A stretch of 64,000 bases of DNA. Source: Mytilinidion resinicola (Eukaryota; Ascomycota; Dothideomycetes; Mytilinidiales; Mytilinidiaceae). This document shows positions 22,701 to 31,213 of this stretch, in pieces (the first letter of the stretch is position 1; every line of letters begins with the position of its first letter). The translations under genes and the position numbers were made by a program. The DNA is taken from assembly GCF_010093595.1 (NCBI RefSeq), contig NW_022985447.1, forward strand, positions 1,467,523 through 1,531,522. Direction: 5' to 3'. The notes below the pieces were generated by a model. That model was not told the DNA's origin. It worked only from the letters and a program-made list of their open reading frames with translations, and ran no database searches.

Positions 22701-23586
22701 TGGTTTCAAAAGCAACTTTCGTTTTTACAGTTCTCTTCCCATATATCGGAATGCTGAGCTCTAGACTCGCCATCCACCGCCCGGAACTGGTCTTGTCATA
22801 ACGGATGGATGGGGAGGAAGCACTATTAAAGTTGCAGAGACGTTTAAATTCAATTTCCCCCAGTCTTAGTTGTCGAGTCAGATTTACGCTGGCAGTATCC
22901 ACAGACGCGGATGTGCGTACTCCTTGTTTCTCCCAATTTTCCATTGTCTTCAATGCATCTTGCCAAAGCGCCAGGTTCATACGAGCCTTGTCTTTAGAAG
23001 AGCCGTTGATCCTGACAAACTTCTTCTCACCAGACACTGGTTCAAACTTTAGTTCAGCCCCGCATGGTCGGCCACTGCTCCGCTTATATATGATAACGGG
23101 TGTAGGCAGCAACAAAGATGCACGCCGCGCCTGGAACAGTTTCCTTGTTGAGAGATATCGTTCACTAAAGTCAAGGCTACTACTACTCCGGTTCGAGGCG
23201 GTATCATCTTTGCCAGGCCCGGCCTTCAGATTTCGTAAGAGTTTACCGTACCTTCCCTCCTCCTCCAAATTGTCCTTCTTTCGTACAGTTTTTGCACTAG
23301 AGCTCTGTCTTGGTGCTGTCGATGTCCATGCCCATGGATCATGGCCATGGGATATTCGTTCTTTGGAACGGATGAGCGGCTTCTTGGGCTGAGGTTTTTT
23401 GACCGTGGCATTAATCTGTCCCGTGGAAGGTATGACTTTACGGCGAGGTTTTCGGATCCCACGGACAAACTCTACAGCCTTATCAATATAAGCCCGAGTG
23501 GTATGACCGTAACTTGGTATGTCAAGAGACTTCCCATGGAAAAGTGCGTAAAGAAACTCTGGAAGGACAGGCATTTGGCCCAGCAT
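19720..23586 (-). CDS. 1288-residue protein with nine dsRBD-like repeats and a coiled coil
   Basis: A single long frame opens at ATG 23586, and no intron is needed. Repeats of about 65-75 residues occur near 163-218, 245-315, 332-405, 423-488, 553-626, 656-727, 750-817, 866-932 and 976-1045. The last five share the pattern L-x2-x-C...P-R/P...F-S-C-E-L-R-I-P...V-F-G-G-R-x-K-L-F-P-S...A-x2-A-A-x-E-A-I-x-F-L. The order of strands and the final Ala-rich helix follow the alpha-beta-beta-beta-alpha layout of double-stranded-RNA-binding domains, although the Lys pair of the usual KKxAK motif is mostly lost. A leucine-heptad coiled coil (about 1085-1128), a Ser-rich tail and a basic C-terminus follow. 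An RNA-related role is inference. I know no described protein with this arrangement. Confidence 0.8.
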   Translation of the reverse strand: MLGQMPVLPEFLYALFHGKSLDIPSYGHTTRAYIDKAVEFVRGIRKPRRKVIPSTGQINATVKKPQPKKPLIRSKERISHGHDPWAWTSTAPRQSSSAKTVRKKDNLEEEGRYGKLLRNLKAGPGKDDTASNRSSSSLDFSERYLSTRKLFQARRASLLLPTPVIIYKRSSGRPCGAELKFEPVSGEKKFVRINGSSKDKARMNLALWQDALKTMENWEKQGVRTSASVDTASVNLTRQLRLGEIEFKRLCNFNSASSPSIRYDKTSSGRWMASLELSIPIYGKRTVKTKVAFETKEQARLALWKAASKVLEELVPASIDKSNIRRLPWVHKLLIMRCRYFGISLLSRSVEEDLPDFPGRWIAKLEVELPSREQKVTRAGLPLELKAPTAVNVDLAALQMLEELEKEGLLTYSPWAENRSAERFHLWCLSHLPTIAESKVTSAPANFGARLDVRLQSTEEMKVFAAEERFETVREAIEAVCAIALDSLDPLQKTRAITYSSIQKDFGLANTTTAAVIEAATTAMTTTATIPTSDVPTADASWGSSALKEQRATLYLSLLCLHIGYGTPRYVCGNNGPDYYCELTIGPPYGQPGRVFGGRETFYSSEKKAQSAAALEAIQSLQNNALFEAWTMFMGKQKSIRQMNSELSGKRRGNSWLFVLNFCLHTSCDSPPSLMVEQHGTSFSCEVRVPPWPMVVFGGRDKLFPTAHEAQKTALTEIAHFLHEARLFAWEEVGNEDARLFRQEKTSRRFIGFFCIITDLGRPLFLTRKSHSAEFSCELRIPRLCVAVFGGREKLFPSEIGATKAAAMEAIQFLREKEMIRMQGVQMENESNSAKLGSISNNTRALRNPATAPLQHSIKKSKISSEFVHLLNLHTRYKSSPRVLFEDQPTGVSCELRIPQRPEHVFRGKGKNAAEAEEAAAWEALKFLHKTGHFGVMDLAVEETEFNQKEVSLTSVAPVNPIAPTAPELVSITETYTDFLLLVCYYAKSGPPRFSFKEHGTKFSYHLRIPQRPGHVFRGTDKLHPSKDQASHAAAGEAIQFLRQATDLQLNASMEIDPHSAVWRSEARNDQDNGGLKSAGNSRSLEHQDVTLKQENSALREANLELKEKLLTVMEKNLALMKLTNENTAVSQKDDTHQTVAEEAEPGTHITRSDHLQKDEPPRPDETLSSPSKDSASFYHFAVSGEDSYETLSFSQETRSCSREVKATRQQSRPERPVANIPGTSESRRNRITQGKLSIRRLPSSHVASEPYIQKQATMPRIKARVPLQETPTKKARLEYQGNTHSKS

Positions 23587-23903
23587 GCCCGTCGTCGCCC
23601 ACGGGTTACTGGTTGGAGACAGTTCCTGTGCTGCACGATGCTGGTGGGGTGGAGGAGTGAAGAAGTTTGTTTCGTGTTTCCACGTGTTTGGCCCAAGTGC
23701 CAGCCTTGGATTGAACTGTTCAATTACAGCGAATGCTATTGTCGCTCGTTGTCTGAGGGTGTCTAGGTAGGACGGAGGGAGTGCTGGTCGGGGTTCAAGC
23801 TTTCCATCAACGAACGTGCCTTTGAAAACTTTGGCTCCGAGGAAAGGTTTGGAGAGTGTCTCGAAGTTGATCCAGCTCCACAGACTTGGTAATACTGCTT
23901 ATT

Positions 23904-24368
23904 TCAAACTTCGCAAATCCTTGGGACAGGTCGTTTCCGCGACAATAGATGTGAAACATATGCCGATTTATATCGAGATTGCTGGAGACAGTTATGTGTA
24001 ATGGCCGCCGTAATCCGCGTGGCGTAGTTGATTGATGGAGGGGCATGCTGGAAGAAAATAAGCAGCGCAACCACAACCGCATAGCTATGGACGTACAGTA
24101 CGTAGAGGACATGAGCCATCTGCCGCTCCCTGAGGGCTTTGAATTTCGGCTCGAATAATCTTCGCAGGCGCTGGTTGAACCCTTCCAAAACTCGAAGTTC
24201 CCCCACTAAATCATTGGGGCATCGTTTATATATGACAGAAGTCCCATCCTGTAAGAACGACATACAAGGTGACCATTGCGAAGCTCCATACAGGCTCCCG
24301 AGGTTGACGAAATTGTGGTTTCCACCGCGAGTGTCAATCATCCGTAGCTGGTAAGTAGCACGGAACAT
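23904..24368 (-). CDS. Uncharacterised 154-residue protein
   Basis: An intact frame begins at ATG 24368 and stops at 23904. It has a hydrophobic stretch around 'HVLYVLYVHSYAVVVALLIFF', which may be a membrane helix, and regular amphipathic charge patterning before it ('ELRVLEGFNQRLRRLFEPKF'). This composition is unlike the noise frames around it. It lies 317 bp upstream of the nine-repeat gene on the same strand; the stretch between holds CT-rich sequence that looks like that gene's leader. Function unknown. Confidence 0.5.
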   Translation of the reverse strand: MFRATYQLRMIDTRGGNHNFVNLGSLYGASQWSPCMSFLQDGTSVIYKRCPNDLVGELRVLEGFNQRLRRLFEPKFKALRERQMAHVLYVLYVHSYAVVVALLIFFQHAPPSINYATRITAAITHNCLQQSRYKSAYVSHLLSRKRPVPRICEV

Positions 24369-25104
24369 TTTGACAGTACGTTGACCTCTGCCTAATCGAC
24401 TCTCCGTTCTAGTTCGGAAAGGCACGGAGGTGGAAGGAAGTGGCGGGTCCTGCGTATGATTCTTCCATGCGTTTGAAGTGAGGCCCGTGTCTCAGATTCA
24501 GATTCCAGTATAGGGTGTGGATATGCACACATAGCTCGACGGTGCATGCATTGCGCGTGTTGGAGGTAGGAAGTAGAGATGGAAGAGATAAGGTTTGGTA
24601 ATCGAGGTTACTGATCAAGTTTGGGATTGGAATTGGTTTAACGGTGGTAGTTGAGTCTGGGATCGAGATATTACTCGTAATTCAAGGCCGACGATGCTTG
24701 GACTGTCCGACGCGGCGAGAATACGCAGGTCCTAAGACACAATTATTCTAGCATCCTGCTGCAGCGACGAAAAGCTATGTCGCTCCGTATGCGTACCTGG
24801 GTGCTGCGCTGGCGAGTGTTGAGTGCTGGGATCTTGCACTGGCGAAAAGTTTGGTGTTTCAAATACAATACTGGGAGCTAGCGTTAGGGCAGTATCACGG
24901 CAGTATTCTTTCCAAGCTCCCCACTATTTCCATCACCTCTCTCCCCTCTTCTCGCATGCACTAATTCACCAGTTTAAAGCTCTATAAGCTCCACCACGAC
25001 ATCCCAGTCACCACCTCCATCTACCCATCCCAGCCAACACCAATTGGTCCCGTTGACCATGCACCACCACCACTACCCCCGATAACCCCCCCAAGACCAG
25101 GACC
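24369..25104. other. Intergenic region, divergent promoter
   Basis: It separates a minus-strand gene from ureD on the plus strand. The 24930-25090 part is pyrimidine- and CA-rich, like a fungal 5' leader. No gene is seen. Confidence 0.6.
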
Positions 25105-26157
25105 ATGTCCTTCACAAACCCCTTCCTCCCGTCCTCCTCGCGCCCTGGCTACGGCACCGTCCACCTCGCCCTCCTCCCGCCCAATACCCCGGTTCTCCAA
25201 ACAGTCACATACCAATACCCGCTCAAGCTCATTGCGCCGGAGCCACTATATCTCCCCTCTACCACCCCCAATAAACCAGACGACTCGAGGATCCTAATCC
25301 ACACCCTCTTCCTCCTAACCTACGGCGGCGGCCTCGTCGCCGGCGACACCATCTCCCTGACCCTCACCCTCGCCCCCACAACCCGCCTCGTGCTGCTCAC
25401 GCAAGGCAGCACTAAGATCTTCAAAACGCCCTCCCCCGCCCTCCTCTCCCGCCAACACACGACCACCCGCCTCAGCGCCGGCGCCGCCCTCTGCTACCTC
25501 CCGGACCCCGTGCAGCCCTTCGCCGACTCCGCCGTCGCCGTCTCGGCTATTTACGAGCTCGACGACGCCACCGCCAGCCTCTGCGTCCTCGACTGGGTCA
25601 GCGAAGGCCGCCCCGCGCGGGGCGAGCGCTGGGCCTTCCACGCCTACCGCAGCCGCAACGAGGTCTGGGCCCTCGACCCTAAAACCAACGCCCGTCAACT
25701 GCTGCTGCGCGACAACCAGATCCTGGACCGCCATGCCACGCCCACGCTGCCGCGCCTCGCGGGCCAGGGGAGCGAGGGGGAGTTGGCGGCGCGCATGGAC
25801 GGGCTCGGCGCGTTCGGCACGCTGATCCTGCGCGGGCCGCTGTTTGAGGGCCTGGGCGGCGCGTTCATGGGGGAGTTTGAGGCGCTGCCGCGGATTGGGG
25901 GAAGGCAGTGGGAGGATGAGGCGCCCGGGGGGCCTGCGGCGCGGGTGAGTGAGCTGGAGGCGCGGCGGGGGGCGCGGCGGAGGCAGGAGGGGGCGGATGG
26001 GGTGCTGTGGAGCGCGGCGCGGGTGCGGGGGTTTGTGCTTGTGAAGTTTGGCGCGCGCGAGGTGGAGGGGGCGAGGCGGTGGGTGAAGGGGATGATTGGG
26101 AGCGAGGGGAGTGTGGCGAGGGAGTTTGGGGAGGGGGCGCTGTTGTGTTTGAAGTAG
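25105..26157 (+). CDS. ureD: Urease accessory protein UreD
   Basis: Intronless, 350 residues, starting MSFTNPF. UreD (called UreH in some bacteria) forms with UreF and UreG the chaperone complex that inserts nickel into urease. The family signatures are visible: 'TYGGGLVAGD' near residue 73, 'LLTQGSTKIFK' near 97, 'LCYLPDPVQPFADS' near 130, and a 'DWVSEGRPARGERW' segment near 169. The length fits fungal UreD (about 300-380). GC at third positions is much higher than in nearby accessory genes, which is common for conserved genes. It is convergent with the aim6-like gene. Acts in the cytosol. Confidence 0.95.
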   Translation: MSFTNPFLPSSSRPGYGTVHLALLPPNTPVLQTVTYQYPLKLIAPEPLYLPSTTPNKPDDSRILIHTLFLLTYGGGLVAGDTISLTLTLAPTTRLVLLTQGSTKIFKTPSPALLSRQHTTTRLSAGAALCYLPDPVQPFADSAVAVSAIYELDDATASLCVLDWVSEGRPARGERWAFHAYRSRNEVWALDPKTNARQLLLRDNQILDRHATPTLPRLAGQGSEGELAARMDGLGAFGTLILRGPLFEGLGGAFMGEFEALPRIGGRQWEDEAPGGPAARVSELEARRGARRRQEGADGVLWSAARVRGFVLVKFGAREVEGARRWVKGMIGSEGSVAREFGEGALLCLK

Positions 26158-26495
26158 GGGGTGTGCAGGATGCCCCTGAGGCCCTGATCTGCATGCAAAT
26201 ATTTGAGGTGTAGTGGTAAAGTGGGTTCGTTGGTGAGCAATGGAAGACGTAATGTTAATGCTATATTCGGGTATCTTTTGGCCCTGGTCTATATGAAGTA
26301 AATACAAAAAAAAGACAGACACCGCCCAATGCATCCAAGCCCCCATCCCTTCGCTCGTCTCTTCTCGTGTGCGTATCCATCTCCATCATCGGCAGTCGCG
26401 TTCCCGTCGTCATGCGCGCAAAAGCCCGGAAATCCAGACATCAAAACAATGCCCCTATTCGAAGTTTTCCGCACCCCCTGCCTCCCCGTCGCCAG

Positions 26496-28147
26496 TCACA
26501 ACCACCCCCAATGCTTCCGCCGCCCCCAATTCCCCCGCCCCGCCGCCTCCACATCATCCACACTCAGCATCCCCGCGCCCTCGCGCACCAGCACCCGCCA
26601 CACGTGGTTCCGCACCCCGATCGGCCACGCCGGCGTGTTCCAGAACCGCGCCACCAAGCCCCTGCTCTTCGCGCCCGCCACCATGCCCCGGATCAGCTCG
26701 ATCTGGCGATGCGACAGCCGGTTGCCCCACACGAAGCCGATCGCGGAGCGGAAGTTCGTCGATGCGTAGTACGAGTTCGTCGTGTCGAAGGAAGAGCCAG
26801 GGACGAGGCCGGTCTCGCCTTGGCCGCTGTCGCGGCGCGGGGTGGCGAGTTGAGGCAGGGGAGGCGTGGCTTCGCTGTGGTCGTAGTTGTGGTCGTGGTC
26901 GTGCGGAGGGTGTGCGTGGTAGGGGCGGTCGCTGGAGAAGGGTTCCTCGTACATGGCGGCGAGCGGCGCGTCGAAGAAGATGTCGCGGTAGGTAGTGTTG
27001 GAAGTCAGGAGGTCGAAGGGGGCGTTGCCGGTTGCGACGACAGTGATGGGGCCCGGGTAGACCGTTGAGCCGTCGGTCCAGGAGAGGTAGTTCTTTTCGC
27101 GGAGGGCAGAGAGTTGGGCGGAGACGACGGGCCAGAGGGCGTCGCCGGCGTTCTTGAAGTCGACGAGGAGGACGAGGTTTTGGGTGGGATCTTCGTCGAA
27201 GACGCCGTTGAGCGTATCTGTAAGACTTGGGTCGGCAGATGTGAAGGCGGTGGAGGGATTGGCGCGGTCGAGGATCTCAACAAGGGGGTTGACGTAGAGA
27301 TTTCGGAAGGTGCGGTTAAGGGATAAGGAGGCGGTGTTGTGGCCGACAAAGAGATCGTCATCGAAGAGCCACACGTCGGCTTCAACTCCAGTGCAGCCGT
27401 AGTGCAGGGCGAGATAGAGGGGGACGCGGCGCCAGTAGTCATTATGGCTGTGGCAGGGGATGGGCCGGACGTCACGTGTGAAGTCGGTTGGGTAGGAGGA
27501 GAGGCCTTCGCCGGGGGAGTTCGGCTTGCCCCAGTTGGGGAGAAAGAGGTCGGTGTCGACGGCGTTGTCCCATATCATGGGCACGAGAGACATGATGACA
27601 TTTGCTACGTGCACCATGCCGCTGGGGGCTATTAGTGTGGTTCGTGGGGGAAAATACACTAAACTTGGACGAAACGACTCGTTTTGAGGCTAGCATGATT
27701 GAAGAGGGAAGCGGACTTGTAAAACAGAGATTTGAGGTCAAGATAGTTAGAGCTGTTGAAGGTGGATCGGATGTTCCGGATGAAGCGACCAAAAAGCTTA
27801 ACTCACAAAAACAGCAGGGCTAACACCGGGATGGCAATACAACCCCAACACGACCTCCTCCTCCACTTCGCCCTGCTCGAACGTCTCACAACCTTGACAT
27901 GGACGGTTGGGGAAGCGGGGCTGTCAAGTTCAGGTGCCCGCCGTCTGGCATTTCCGCGGCGGCCACGCAACGTCATGAGGAGCCGCCTCCAAATCGAGAT
28001 GGCGCTGTCTTTTGCGTGGAAGAGGTCGTTGCCATTCTCCAGGGCTCGCAGCGAGATAATGGGCGCGTCCTTGAGCGGAGTGTTGAAGTCTTCGAAGTCG
28101 CGCGTCATCGAGTTTTCCGCGTTCCCCAGATGTCCGTGTGGCGCCAT
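26496..28147 (-). CDS. aim6: Aim6-like GDPD/PI-PLC-fold phosphodiesterase (2 exons)
   Basis: Exons 28147-27807 and 27621-26496 with a 185-bp intron give 488 residues. A basic N-terminal region leads to a hydrophobic anchor that crosses the splice junction ('IAIPVLALLFLFG...'). The catalytic fold follows: 'PCHSHNDYWRRVPLY', then 'GCTGVEADVWL', then 'DDLFVGH', the His, Glu-x-Asp and His set of the glycerophosphodiester phosphodiesterase superfamily, and 'LLVDFKNAG' later. The S. cerevisiae counterpart, AIM6, is named only for altered mitochondrial inheritance, so substrate and role are uncertain. The start is uncertain: the frame stays open to about 28376 without an ATG, so an upstream exon may exist. 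Confidence 0.85.
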
Positions 28148-29243
28148 CTCAGGGGCCAGCCAATAGGGCGACCGGAGCGTGGCCAGCAAACCCGGCGCGG
28201 ATCGTGTTCTGCGCGGCTCCAATTGACTGACAGCCGCAAGGGTCTCAGCGGGTCGACGAGAGCTCAAGTCGAGCCGCCGGTAACTTGACTGTTCCGAGGT
28301 GGAGGCCTTGGTAGCGGTGCGGATGGTGAGGGGAGGATGGCAGAGTGGACGCAGTTGAAGGGTGCTGAGGACGAATGTATACGGGGCCTGGGGCTGAGAG
28401 GAGCGAATTCCGTCCAGGCAGGCACAGGGGATGCGCTCAATATAGGAATGTAGAAAGGGCTCGGTCCAGCTGGCGCCACAGTGTTCTCAGCGCTTTATCC
28501 TGGGCAACGAAGGGGCCAGTTGTTGGAGTTACACGATGGCTGTGCCCCAAGGCGCGAGCACTGGGTAGGCTCGTTCGTGTTCGTTCGACGTGCTGTGTTT
28601 CACAGGTGACGGTGCCTATTCCAGGAACTGCAAATGACGCAGGCGAGCGGCGAAGACGGCTGAAGGAGCGACGAGGCGGTGCAGCATTTACTAGATAGCC
28701 CAGCAGGATGCGAGAGCGAGGGCTGCTGCTTGGGGCTTGAGCACGACATATATCGGCGGCAGTGTCAAAGGCCTCAGCAGGCCCATCGGCTGGGATCCCG
28801 AGCAGCGGGCGTCGGTTTCCTGAAGCTCTGGCGCGTTGGCCGTTCCCGCCGTCTCGTTGGTGCAGAAAAGAGGCTCGCCGAAGAGGCTGGCCACCCGTTC
28901 CGGCGGCGGTCTGGCCCCGCGACTCCTTCAACCCACCACTTCGCATGTGTCGAGAAACACCACGCCGCAGTTGAACGCATCTGGTTTGCTCTTTGTCGGC
29001 GGTTCCTTCACTACGGCATTGTCTTCATTGGATGCACATCTACCTATCTTTCCAAGCTTCACACCAGATCGTCCGAGGTGGGCCTCGTGATGGCGTTGAG
29101 GTGTGAAAGTTGAGAACTTCGTCGAGGGTTCGGAGCGGCGTGCTTCACAAGCGGCCTGCGATACGTCGGAATGCTGTCCCGCCATGCTGTCTTCCAGGCC
29201 GACAGTATCTGGACCCTACCTTGGAACAACACCATCTGGGACG
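28148..29243. other. Stretch without a supported gene
   Basis: Overlapping open frames exist on both strands because the sequence is GC-rich, but none looks like a protein. A further 5' exon of the aim6-like gene could lie in 28150-28400. Confidence 0.45.
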
Positions 29244-29772
29244 CTAATGGGATTCAAGAAGCTGCCCCATGATACGCAGTAGGGATTCAGCGTGAATGAC
29301 CCCGTCAGCTTTCAGTCGCCAGTCCGGCTCCAATCCATCCCGGATGAATCGCAGGAGCTCGTCTCTCGCCGTGAGCCTCGCACTTCTCTCCATCACGAAA
29401 AGCGCAAAAGCAGCAGCGGCGAAGACGGTGGCTGTGATGCCCACTGCCCTAAGCCAGCCGCAGATGTCGTAATCCCACCCCCATCTTCGCAATCTGTCGT
29501 TGGTGAAGCGTCTCGGAAGTATGTCCGTGCTCAGTGCCTCTCCAACCAAGAGCAGAACCAAAGAGCCAAAGAGGCCTGGACGACAGACTATCAGGTAGCA
29601 GGCGGGTTAGATGGACATCTCCGGCGCCATCACCACGCGCACAAACAAGCTTCTCTGGCAGCGAGTAAGGGAACACGACTGGAGCATGCTGCAGATGCTG
29701 CAGATCCTGGTGCGACAGGATCCTGTGCCGAGCTGGCACGCCGGGCCGCCGAGCAAACGTCTGGCTCGGCAT
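29244..29772 (-). CDS. Small predicted two-helix membrane protein (2 exons)
   Basis: Exon 29772-29634 and exon 29587-29244, joined across a 46-bp intron (GTGATG...CTAAC...ATAG), give 160 residues. The second exon holds two hydrophobic segments, 'LFGSLVLLLVGEAL' and 'AVGITATVFAAAAFALFVM', separated by an Arg/Asp/Trp-rich loop. A helix with 'ARDELLRFIRDGLEPDW' follows. The exon composition is protein-like, but I recognise no family, and the splice model rests on one good branch site. Its ATG lies 86 bp from the divergent plus-strand gene. Confidence 0.4.
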
Positions 29773-29857
29773 CCCGGTCAACTTTCCACAGCACGAGATT
29801 TTCGTAGAGCTTGGCGCAGCTTTTCACAACCACGCCAGCTCTCACAACCCCGCAACC

Positions 29858-30810
29858 ATGCCGCACAAGCACAAGAGGAAAGATGCTGATGTCTCGACGT
29901 AAGCATCACATATTCTTTTCCCTTTCAGTGAAGATGCTGACGCTCATCCAGCTTCGACCTCCCCCCAACCTCCCGCGCCGCACCCCTCCCCACCCGCAAG
30001 CCCACAGCGGACAAACCCAAACCCCTAAAAAAGCGAAAGCAGCGCATAGAAGGCTATGGTGTGGACGACACCCCCAAGGCCTTCTCCCGGCTGATGCATT
30101 TCCAAAGCACCGGCAAAGGGAACCCCAAAGGCCTGGACGACGGCGAGCGCAAGAGCAAGAAGCGCAAGCTCGAGGACGGTGCATCTGCCTCTTCTAAGAA
30201 ACCGAAGGATGTTGCGCCGCCAATGAAGATCATGCCCGGCGAGCGTATGAGCGACTTCGCCCAGCGGGTTAACCAAGCGCTGCCTGTTTCTGGACTCTCG
30301 CGGAAGGGCAAGAAAGTCGAGGGTGTGAAAGAGCGGCTGACGAAACATAACAAGAAACTCGCGAAGCTGCAGAAGGGTTGGCGGGAGGAAGAGGCTCGGA
30401 TTCGCGACAAAGAGGAGGAAGCGCGGGAGCTGGCCGAAGAGGAGCAGGACGAGATCGATGCTATATGGGAAGACAAGACCGCACCACTATCTGGCAAGAA
30501 AGGCAAGAAGAGCAAGCGGCGGAAGGTGGTAGGCGAGCAAGACGACAGCGATGGGGATCCTTGGGAGGCACTGAAGGCGACGCGGGAGCAGCCGAAGGGA
30601 CTACATGATGTGGTGCAGGCGCCGCCGGTGTTTACGACGATCCCGAGGGAGAAGTTCAAGGTGCGAAATGGGGCAAAGGCTGAGGTTGCGGATGTGCCGA
30701 ATAAGTCAGGGAGTTTGAAGCGGAGGGAGGAATTGGGGGAGCAGAGGAAGGGGATTATCGAGCAGTATCGCGCAATGATGGATGGGAAGAGGGGTGTGCA
30801 AGCAACATAG
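29858..30810 (+). CDS. Basic, probably nucleolar protein (2 exons)
   Basis: Exon 29858-29898 (MPHKHKRKDADVS) joins exon 29952-30810 across a 53-bp intron, giving 299 residues. The sequence has many Lys-rich blocks ('KPLKKRKQR', 'RKSKKRKLED', 'KKGKKSKRRKV'), a 'GYGVDDTPKAFSRLM' segment near the N-terminus, and a helical, acidic middle ('RDKEEEARELAEEEQDEIDAIW'). The C-terminal segment is conserved-looking, around 'PPVFTTIPREKFKVRNGA'. Such composition is typical of ribosome-biogenesis or nucleolar factors, but I cannot name the orthologue, so this role is inference. Confidence 0.8.
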
Positions 30811-31213
30811 TCCTCACGAGACTTATATCAAATGCCTAGCTAGATATCATTTGTGCATCTTGTGAAAGAGATAGCAATCATTCTCGTTTGCTATCAACAT
30901 GAGCGAAATTCTGCAGACACCTTCATAGGATCTCATTACCATCAACCCATCAGTCCTCTAGATAAACAAAACATTCAAACCATCACAAAGCTCTTTGATT
31001 CATTCACCCACCCGTTGTCCACTGTCCCAATCACCCGAGCTTTACCCGCCGTCCGTGCGCCACCTCACTGCCCCACCTTCGAAAATCGCGACTCACGCCT
31101 GCCCTGTGACACCAGAACCTGCGTTCGACTCCCACCCACCGCGCATGGCTTAGCCGCCTTTTTTACCCGCACTATTCGACGGAACGCTGAAAGGGGAGGG
31201 GTGGAAAACGACG
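30811..31213. promoter_or_regulatory. Intergenic region upstream of the TFIIIC subunit gene
   Basis: 403 bp between two plus-strand genes. The last 200 bp are CA/CT-rich, as in fungal leaders. No specific site is recognised. Confidence 0.4.

Noticed and set aside
25315..27068. Long GC-rich open frames antisense to ureD and to the aim6-like gene (for example 25315-26346 on minus and 26367-27068 on plus)
   Set aside because: They arise from high third-position GC on the coding strand; they are rich in Arg, Pro and Ala with no domain, while the sense frames match known families.
28264..28946. Open frames in 28264-28946 on both strands
   Set aside because: GC-rich sequence with no domain, hydrophobic pattern or splice model that joins them; at most an additional 5' exon of the aim6-like gene.
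30054..30659. Ser-rich minus-strand frame opposite the basic nucleolar-type gene
   Set aside because: Complement of Lys- and Glu-rich codons; no independent support.
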